From: Novosphingobium sp.
Lineage (GTDB): Bacteria > Pseudomonadota > Alphaproteobacteria > Sphingomonadales > Sphingomonadaceae
Direction of reading: 5' to 3'
DNA: 64,000 nt
Assembly (NCBI RefSeq): GCF_027531025.1
Contig: NZ_JAPZQX010000005.1
Coordinates: 120,794 to 184,793 of the forward strand
Shown here: piece after piece, positions 59,412 to 64,000 of the stretch
How positions within the stretch are numbered: position 1 is the first letter of the stretch
Layout of the letters: every line of letters begins with the position of its first letter
Made by a program: the position numbers and the translations under genes
The notes under the pieces: model-generated
The model's input: only the letters and a program-made list of their open reading frames with translations
Databases searched by the model: none
Told to the model about the DNA's origin: nothing

Positions 59412-60629
59412 ATGTCCAAATACGCCGAACAGGTTGACGTTAAGGGTGATGGTCGGGTCGTCATCTACAAACGTGCCGATCTGAAGAACCCTAAGTGGCA
59501 GGTCCGAATCAGGGTCCCCAACGCCACTGGGTACAAGATCGTCAGTGCCAAGACCGATAATCAGCGAGAGGCAGAGCGATTTGCCCTGGACCTCTACGAG
59601 GACCTTTACCTTCACGTGAAATCAGGCGGGTCGATCCAGTCTCGGACCTTCAAGCAGGTCTTCGAAGAGTGGAGGAAGCACATCGCCACGATGGGTCATA
59701 CTCGGCAGGGTGGATCGTGGGATGCGACCATCGACCGGATCGAGACCTATGCGGTCAAGTTCTTCGGACCGATGAAGATCGACACCATCGGTCCCAGGGA
59801 GTTTGCGGACTTTTGGGTCTGGCGGAAATCCAACTACAATCGGTCTCGACCGTCCAACGGGACATTGCGCCGTGAGCGGACCAGTATCCTGCCTGTGTTC
59901 AAATTTGCGGTCACTCGAGGGTACCTGCAGTCGGTGCCCGAGACTGATCCGCCCAAGGCAACCTTGGAACGGCGACCGACCTTCACACAGGATGAGTGGC
60001 GGAAGATCTACACCAAGGCACGAGACTGGGTGAAGGAAGGCGAATCCCTCGCCACTTGGCGTCAGAGGTTTATGACCCAGCAGTATGTGCTGGTCCTTGC
60101 CAACACTGGTCTGCGGGTCGGTGAACTACGAGGGTTACGATGGAGTGATCTACGGACCGTTCAGACCAATGATGGAACCCGCCTCGTTGCCGAGGTTCGT
60201 GGCAAGACTGGCGTTCGAGAAGTGGTGTTTCAGGACGGTGCCGAGAACTACATCAAGCGGGTCTATGATCAGCGGATGGACGAACTCGGCGATCCACCGC
60301 CTGAAGACGAGGTGATCTTCTGCCATCGAGACGGATCGCCTATTCAGACGATGAAGACCGCCTTCTACTCGCTGCTGAAGTTTGCGGGCGTACCCATCGA
60401 GCGCAATGGCGGGTCACGGACGATCTACTCGCTGCGGCACTTCTACGCCACGATGAGGCTGTCGCACGATACCAGCCCATTCCTTCTGGCGAAGCAGATG
60501 GGGACGTCGGTCGAGATGTTGGAAAAGTTCTATGGGCAGACCGTTTCATCCGAACTGGCAGCCCAGATCACCAAGGCAACTAGGGCAAAGGGGTCTGGCA
60601 AGGCGGCGGGGGCGTATCCGTTCGAGTGA
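59412..60629 (+). CDS. Tyrosine-type site-specific integrase
   Basis: A 405-residue integrase. N-terminal arm-binding and core-binding domains (about 1-160) are followed by the catalytic domain: first Arg in [15 protein letters not shown], His-x-x-Arg region [13 protein letters not shown] (the usual H-x-x-R is R-H-x-x-x), and Tyr in [11 protein letters not shown]. It should catalyse integration at the adjacent tRNA-Arg gene. ATG 59412 has a ggaga ribosome-binding site 10 nt upstream. GC content is lower than in the chromosomal genes. Two TTGACA boxes (59333, 59344) precede it but without clear -10 partners. Confidence 0.92.
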   Translation: MSKYAEQVDVKGDGRVVIYKRADLKNPKWQVRIRVPNATGYKIVSAKTDNQREAERFALDLYEDLYLHVKSGGSIQSRTFKQVFEEWRKHIATMGHTRQGGSWDATIDRIETYAVKFFGPMKIDTIGPREFADFWVWRKSNYNRSRPSNGTLRRERTSILPVFKFAVTRGYLQSVPETDPPKATLERRPTFTQDEWRKIYTKARDWVKEGESLATWRQRFMTQQYVLVLANTGLRVGELRGLRWSDLRTVQTNDGTRLVAEVRGKTGVREVVFQDGAENYIKRVYDQRMDELGDPPPEDEVIFCHRDGSPIQTMKTAFYSLLKFAGVPIERNGGSRTIYSLRHFYATMRLSHDTSPFLLAKQMGTSVEMLEKFYGQTVSSELAAQITKATRAKGSGKAAGAYPFE

Positions 60630-60672
60630 CCGTTCGGGTCCGAAATCACGAGACACAGAGAGAGACCTACTG

Positions 60673-60840
60673 CTAACTTTCTTCCATCTCGATCCAGCGA
60701 CCTTGGTGAGTGCGTGCAATCGCTTTATTGCAGTTTCGGCAACGAGATACCCAGCGATTCCCATCGTGGCGGACCCTGCGCCGATACCTGCGGTGGATCC
60801 CCCGCCTGCAAAACAAGACCCGATAGAGGAGCTTGAACAT
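60673..60840 (-). CDS. Small basic Cys-containing protein, unknown function
   Basis: A 55-residue, strongly basic protein: MFKLLYRVLFCRRGIH, then RRVRHDGNRWVSRCRNCNKAIARTHQGRW. Three Cys and two His (C-x3-H, then C-x2-C) suggest a small zinc-binding fold, as in small phage or island proteins. ATG 60840 is used; GTG 60876 would add 12 residues. It is convergent with the integrase, ending 43 nt after its stop. Coding status rests on composition and the motif alone. Confidence 0.5.
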   Translation of the reverse strand: MFKLLYRVLFCRRGIHRRYRRRVRHDGNRWVSRCRNCNKAIARTHQGRWIEMEES

Positions 60841-60997
60841 TCCATGTATGTATCCGCCCTCTACGCTTGAAAACACTAAAGAAAATTTACTGACAAATTT
60901 ACGTATAAAAATTTTTAGTATACAATTTTAACTGATTTGCTTATCAAACTATAAACTCAACTTGGGTGGGAATTTAAATAATAAATAGGGCTAATTA

Positions 60998-61303
60998 ATG
61001 AACTTATTTTCATTAATGAAGGGCATTGAGATGAAAACTAAGGCAAGATGCCTAAGCTCAGAGGGAGAAATAATTACATATCTGTATGAATATGGACCAT
61101 CACGTCCAATCGAAATTGTGAATGCTTCAATGCATTCAGGCGTGAATGTTTTTTCGAAGCTATCCGATTTGTGCAAGATTGGTGTACTAGAGCGAGCCAA
61201 AAAGCACGAAAGAGCTAGACCGATTTATAGCCTCAGCAGCGAGTTCAAACTGTTCATTGACGCACAAGTCGCTGAAAAGGTGAGCGCCGGCAGGATCGTC
61301 TGA
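60998..61303 (+). CDS. Small winged-helix-like protein (putative transcription regulator)
   Basis: A 101-residue protein of low GC. EGEIITYLYEYGPSRPIEIVNASMHSGVNVFSKLSDLCKIGVLERAKKHERARPIYSLSSEF has the helix-helix-helix-wing order of a MarR/ArsR-like DNA-binding domain, with the wing at RAKKHERARPIYSL. It could control island genes. ATG 60998 has an AGGG ribosome-binding site 9-12 nt upstream; ATG 61031 (MKTKARC) is an alternative. The 157 nt before it are very AT-rich and should carry the promoter. Confidence 0.65.
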   Translation: MNLFSLMKGIEMKTKARCLSSEGEIITYLYEYGPSRPIEIVNASMHSGVNVFSKLSDLCKIGVLERAKKHERARPIYSLSSEFKLFIDAQVAEKVSAGRIV

Positions 61304-61518
61304 CTGCTCAAGTTTGATGCAGCCAGATTTGCACTCATCAATATCGCCACCGCCATCTAGGTCAACGGCACTGAGAAGCGGAATGAATGAGAATTCTGAC
61401 AGGCAAGGCAGATCAACAATCGCTGTCAGTTTGACGCTGATCAAAGCAGTTCGACCCAAACTCTGCTTTGGCTAAAGCGCAACCCAAGGGAACACTGCGA
61501 CCCGTTCCCTGTCGCCTA

Positions 61519-61548
61519 GCCCAGCACTCAAGTGCTGGGCATTTTTTT
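61519..61548 (+). terminator. Rho-independent terminator in the island
   Basis: gcccagcact (61519-61528) pairs perfectly with agtgctgggc (61531-61540); the loop is at most 2 nt and a run of seven Ts follows at 61542-61548. A second hairpin (gggaac at 61489-61494 with gttccc at 61504-61509) precedes it. It ends a + strand transcript that begins either at the winged-helix gene or at an unrecognised RNA inside the 263-nt gap 61304-61566. Confidence 0.85.
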
Positions 61549-61566
61549 CAACGCTACGCAGGTTAC

Positions 61567-61956
61567 TCACAGCGAGCCAGGGTAGCGTCCTTCATAATCA
61601 ATGGCGGACCCAATTAGCACGGCACAAGATCTCAGCTTCTTTAAATGATTTCCGTGCCCGCAAAATGCAAAAAACCAAAAGCGGGGCTCTACTCCGAAGC
61701 TAACATAGGTTTTGTTGCCAATCGTGCTGACCCATACAACGTAAAAGCAAGTACACTTCCGCTCTTTATGTGGTCGGAAGGCAACCAGACGCTTCAGCTT
61801 TGGGTCCTGATCTGCCACTTTGAAGCCGGATGATTCAAAAAGATGCAATATCTTTGCAAATGCAGTGCTCGCCATTTCAGAGGTAAAGAGACCCTGTTTC
61901 AGCCAAGGCATCTTGACCAAGAAGCGATGATACTTCGAGCGCAACCGACTGGTCAT
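61567..61956 (-). CDS. Island protein of unknown function
   Basis: A 129-residue protein with no recognised family. It is basic at the N-terminus (MTSRLRSKYHRFLVKMPWLKQG), then SSGFKVADQDPKLKRLVAFRPHKERKCTCFYVVWVS and EPRFWFFAFCGHGNHLKKL. ATG 61956 has a good ribosome-binding site (aagggcga). The lower GC content and position mark it as cargo of the island. No membrane segment or signal peptide is convincing. Confidence 0.55.
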   Translation of the reverse strand: MTSRLRSKYHRFLVKMPWLKQGLFTSEMASTAFAKILHLFESSGFKVADQDPKLKRLVAFRPHKERKCTCFYVVWVSTIGNKTYVSFGVEPRFWFFAFCGHGNHLKKLRSCAVLIGSAIDYEGRYPGSL

Positions 61957-62079
61957 TTTTCGCCCTTCCCCTGGGACAACCAAATGATAACGCTAGACGC
62001 ACAAGATTCTCGCCGCTTTCGCCGCCAATTTGATAATATTGCAGATTTGCAAGCAGTGTTTGCCCCGTAAACAATAGCA

Positions 62080-62664
62080 TTATAGGAGTTCTACCACCCG
62101 CTTCCGAGCTTCACTGTCCCCCTCAATGTACCTCTGTGTGGTTTGCAGCGAGGAGTGCCCCGCCAAGTGCTGAACATCTCGGAGTGATCCTCCAACGGTC
62201 GAGATCTTCCGGGCGGCATTGGTGATGAAGGTCCGCCGCCCGCTGTGAGATGAGCAACCGATTAGTCCCAGTTCACGATACCACCGCTGAAACAAGTTCA
62301 CGACCGCCTGCGCCGAGGTCTGGTCTGATCTTTCAGTGCGGACCACATAAGCGGTCGGATCGCTCCGTCCCCGCTCGGACAGTTCCACCAGCGCAGTTCG
62401 TAGTTGGCGGTTGATCGGAATGATCCGACCCGACTGCCCCTTCGAAGCGTCGTTGGTCAGGTGGATGTATTCTCCCACCTCCCCGTCAGCCCCGACGACC
62501 ATTGACCATTTCAGAGCAGCGATCTCTTTTGCCCGAAGACCTGCCCTGACCGAGAGCAGGACAATGACCTGATTGCGGAGCCCGTTACGGCGCTTTCCAA
62601 CATGATGAAGTAGGGCGTCGATCTGTTGGCGGTTGAGGATTTTAGCCTGTTTGCCCAGAGCCAT
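62080..62664 (-). CDS. Short tyrosine-type recombinase
   Basis: A 194-residue recombinase that is almost only a catalytic domain: Arg in SVRAGLRAKEIAALKW, His and Arg in SHSGRRTFITNAA, His in DVQHLAGHSSLQTTQ, and Tyr in TQRYIEGDS. All catalytic residues are visible. Its lack of an N-terminal core-binding domain resembles short Xer-like or FimB-like recombinases that drive DNA inversion or element excision. It is preceded by a 13-bp palindrome 15-52 nt upstream. Its target sites are not identified. Confidence 0.88.
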   Translation of the reverse strand: MALGKQAKILNRQQIDALLHHVGKRRNGLRNQVIVLLSVRAGLRAKEIAALKWSMVVGADGEVGEYIHLTNDASKGQSGRIIPINRQLRTALVELSERGRSDPTAYVVRTERSDQTSAQAVVNLFQRWYRELGLIGCSSHSGRRTFITNAARKISTVGGSLRDVQHLAGHSSLQTTQRYIEGDSEARKRVVELL

Positions 62665-62678
62665 CGAAACCTCGTAAG

Positions 62679-62716
62679 TGATTATATTACCTGATGATTT
62701 GATGGTAATATAATCA
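62679..62716. promoter_or_regulatory. 13-bp inverted repeat with face-to-face -10 boxes, upstream of the short recombinase
   Basis: tgattatattacc (62679-62691) is mirrored by ggtaatataatca (62704-62716), spacer 12 nt. Each arm contains TATAAT, one on each strand, so the element may hold two divergent -10 boxes and act as an operator for a dimeric regulator. The minus-strand box lies 15-30 nt from the recombinase start. It could also be a recombination crossover site, given its symmetry and position. Confidence 0.6.
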
Positions 62717-62832
62717 TTAAACTTCGTACACCGCTCAATGCATCGAGATTGCCGATTCCGATCAATGGCTTGTGCGAACTGATGATGGAATTGCTATTTG
62801 ATAATCAGTTCATCCAGCCATAGGATCAGCTG

Positions 62833-63081
62833 ATGAGCGGTGCTGGATACGCCCTGTACGATCAAAGCCAAAACCGTCTGGAGGTGATCCGTCCAGGCGA
62901 AAGTATGAAGCGGTACATCCCCTGCACCAACATTCGACCGCCGCACGACAAGGTGCACGGCGTGCAGATCGACGGCGATGACATTTGGGTCTTTGTCGGA
63001 CCCAGCACCAATCCACGCCCTAACCGCAAATTCCTCTACCGCTTCTCGTCCCTGTCGGGCGGCAGCAGTCGGACGATCTGA
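62833..63081 (+). CDS. Small island protein of unknown function
   Basis: An 82-residue protein: YDQSQNRLEVIRPGESMKRYIPCTNIRPPHDKVHGVQIDGDDIWVFVGPSTNPRPNRKFLYRFSSLSGGSSRTI. The regular beta-strand-like pattern and good codon use favour a real gene, and ATG 62833 has aggat 8-12 nt upstream. I cannot name a family. The nearby palindrome may drive its expression. An overlapping frame on the other strand is less convincing. Confidence 0.6.
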   Translation: MSGAGYALYDQSQNRLEVIRPGESMKRYIPCTNIRPPHDKVHGVQIDGDDIWVFVGPSTNPRPNRKFLYRFSSLSGGSSRTI

Positions 63082-63182
63082 CGAAAAATAGTTCACATTC
63101 TCAGGCTTTGAGCCGCTCTCGGCGTATAAATAAACCTATACTCTGAAGGCACTTGCCGAGGTTGGGCACCAGTTATCAGTCC

Positions 63183-63608
63183 CTCGCCTGCGAAAACGAG
63201 ACGCAGCGAGAAACTCCATCGGGTCAGAGCGATGTGAATTCCCTCGCAGCCAGTGGCTGCTTGGGAACCGAAGCGGATCGGGCATTGCCTGTGAAGCACG
63301 ATGGCAGCTCTGAGAACAAGCATCTGCCACCATCAACGGGTCGTCGTTCCATAGCGCCGTTGATGGACCCGCTGGGATGTAGCGGGGCGTAAAAGGAGAC
63401 AGGCTAGCCGCCCTTACCTCGACAGAGGTTGCCCTTATGGAATGTGTGACGGGACGATCACTTTGAAATCGTCTGAACACAGTGCTCCTGACGGAAGGAG
63501 TATTGTGTTCAAAAACGACCCTTTGAAATTCAGATATTGAAATCCTGATGCCTCGATCGCTCTGCGATCGAGTTGCCGAAGGCAATCTCTGGATATCATT
63601 TAATCCAG
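63183..63608 (+). ncRNA. Candidate large structured RNA (ten or more hairpins)
   Basis: The 562-nt gap 63082-63643 has no convincing coding frame but holds at least ten strong stems in series: 63183-63210 (9 bp with one bulge), 63246-63260 (6 bp, nested in ttccc/gggaa 63239-63267), 63302-63329 (6 bp), 63330-63366 (10 bp perfect), 63368-63386 (6 bp), 63416-63429 (5 bp, loop gaca), 63453-63473 (6 bp), 63475-63510 (15 bp including two G-U), 63552-63572 (9 bp perfect) and 63589-63608 (6 bp). The two G-U pairs fold only in a + strand RNA. It ends just before a small ribbon-helix-helix-like gene. I know no RNA family that fits; comparison to GOLLD, ROOL and similar mobile-element RNAs would be natural. 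Promoter and terminator were not found. Confidence 0.5.
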
Positions 63609-63643
63609 TATAAACAGGATATTGAAAGGAAATAAGATAAAAT

Positions 63644-63811
63644 ATGGATTATGATTCAATCAACAAAATCGAGAATGTTCTAGTCGCTTGTCGGCTTCCA
63701 GTGATGCTGAAGGAAAAGGCAGCTGATTATGGTCGGCAAGTGGACTTGAACTTGAGCCAGGTCATTCGTCGAGGAATCCTGATGATCGTCAATCAGGGTC
63801 CAAAGCCATGA
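63644..63811 (+). CDS. Small ribbon-helix-helix-like protein
   Basis: A 55-residue protein, MDYDSINKIENVLVACRLPVMLKEKAADYGRQVDLNLSQVIRRGILMIVNQGPKP. A beta strand (VLVACRLP) followed by two helices (MLKEKAADYGRQVD and LSQVIRRGILMIV) is the CopG/Arc ribbon-helix-helix pattern, in which LSQVIRRGI is typical of the second helix. Such proteins are DNA-binding repressors, antitoxins or copy-control proteins. ATG 63644 has aaagga 13 nt upstream. The long structured region ends 36 nt upstream, so it may be the leader of this gene. No toxin gene follows; the IS630-type element begins instead. Confidence 0.6.
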   Translation: MDYDSINKIENVLVACRLPVMLKEKAADYGRQVDLNLSQVIRRGILMIVNQGPKP

Positions 63812-63878
63812 AGGTGATCCAGAAGGGATCTACCAACGTCTCAAGTCTGAAGACCATGGTAATACCAAGACTCGTTGA

Positions 63879-64000
63879 TCAGAACCTGTGCGCCCATTGG
63901 CGCAGGCCGATGGACATGATGCGCCATGGTTGCTCGACGAGCCTGTTCCAGGCGAAGCAGCAGTGATCGACGATGTCGTCGTAGGATTTGAAGATGCGGT
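63879..64000 (-). CDS. IS630-family transposase, 3' end only
   Basis: Read on the minus strand from the window edge, the frame gives RIFKSYDDIVDHCCFAWNRL, then VEQPWRIMSIGLRQWAHRF and a stop at 63879-63881. The IVDHCC-AWN-L and PWRIMSIG-R-WAHRF pattern is the conserved C-terminus of IS630-type (Tc1/mariner-like) transposases of alphaproteobacteria. Only about 40 residues lie in the window, so the catalytic DDE part is outside. The IS end should lie between 63811 and 63879; no terminal repeat could be proved. Confidence 0.8.
   Translation of the reverse strand, partial: RIFKSYDDIVDHCCFAWNRLVEQPWRIMSIGLRQWAHRF

Larger units (their letters stand above)
59259..64000. mobile_element. Left part of a genomic island inserted at tRNA-Arg(CCG)
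   Basis: Immediately after the tRNA the GC content falls, codon use changes and the gene content becomes that of mobile DNA: a tyrosine integrase, a second short integrase, small unknown proteins, a winged-helix regulator, a ribbon-helix-helix-like gene and an IS630-type transposase end. No second copy of the tRNA 3' end is found in the window, so the right junction must lie beyond 64000. Confidence 0.8.

Noticed and set aside
61187..61459. 90-codon minus strand frame over the end of the winged-helix gene
   Set aside because: It overlaps a more convincing + gene by over 100 nt and has no ribosome-binding site or recognisable domain.
61877..62080. 67-codon minus strand frame between the short recombinase and the 129-residue protein
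   Set aside because: It overlaps the better-supported 61567-61956 gene and has no clear ribosome-binding site.
62794..63096. 100-codon minus strand frame opposite the 82-residue island protein
   Set aside because: The + frame has a good ribosome-binding site and more protein-like sequence.
63136..63585. 149-codon minus strand frame across the hairpin array
   Set aside because: Its sequence is Ser/Arg-rich without pattern, no start signal is present, and the region is dominated by stems with + strand G-U pairs.
63808..63966. 52-codon + strand frame overlapping the end of the ribbon-helix-helix-like gene by ATGA
   Set aside because: It is antisense to the conserved IS630-type transposase end and its sequence has no regular pattern, so the overlap is a coincidence.

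Overview
The window is GC-rich chromosomal DNA with the gene content of an alphaproteobacterium of the order Sphingomonadales (Novosphingobium or Erythrobacteraceae-like). The signs are three small secreted UrcA-family proteins, a fused ThiS-ThiG, a suf operon led by an Rrf2 regulator, a sphingomonad-style TonB-dependent receptor, two LytS/LytTR two-component pairs, an MmcB homologue, DUF2093 and DUF1289 proteins and a CYP153-like P450. The genus is an inference from proteins, since no rRNA is present. Genes are densely packed and many same-strand neighbours overlap by 1-4 nt (ATGA or GTGA).

Layout. 1-3183: 3' end of class I fumarase, then a LytS-type kinase and LytTR regulator. 3212-9356: two UrcA proteins, metallophosphoesterase, HPP membrane protein, rplM-rpsI with a good terminator, heme A synthase with an overlapping exported protein, and a MerC-like protein behind a tandem-repeat operator candidate. 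9423-15810: ThiS-ThiG fusion, acyl-CoA ligase, gamma-glutamyltransferase, pyrD. 15811-16111: a gene-free gap with a + strand hairpin and a strong terminator, best read as an unannotated small RNA. 16112-23525: AraC regulator, then sufR-sufB-(lipoprotein)-(DUF559)-sufC-sufD-sufS-sufT-sufA, with a perfect 24-bp inverted repeat inside. 23534-32618: mixed housekeeping and unknown genes (adenosine kinase, LysR, purD, xseA, M23 peptidase). purD and xseA are divergent and their start codons overlap.

32880-39899 holds a TonB-dependent receptor, a sulfotransferase-like protein, a TPR-sulfotransferase and a TPR-aspartyl/asparaginyl beta-hydroxylase. They look like one receptor plus protein- or peptide-modifying enzymes and form the most interesting protein-coding group here. 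39907-59061 returns to core genes: rpmB, tadA, RNase T2, nadC, a second LytS/LytTR pair, DsbA, M48 protease, a PAS_5-like protein, a fatty acid hydroxylase superfamily enzyme, DEAD-box helicase, P450, M20 peptidase, DUF1289 and MmcB.

59182-64000: tRNA-Arg(CCG) followed at once by a tyrosine integrase and lower-GC DNA, which is the left part of a genomic island running off the right edge. It carries a small winged-helix protein, a second short integrase behind a 13-bp palindrome, several unknown small proteins, a region of about 430 nt (63183-63608) packed with at least ten hairpins directly upstream of a small ribbon-helix-helix-like gene, and the 3' end of an IS630-type transposase. The hairpin array and the orphan-terminator RNA at 15.9-16.0 kb are the best candidates for undescribed elements. 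No CRISPR array, rRNA or restriction-modification system was seen.
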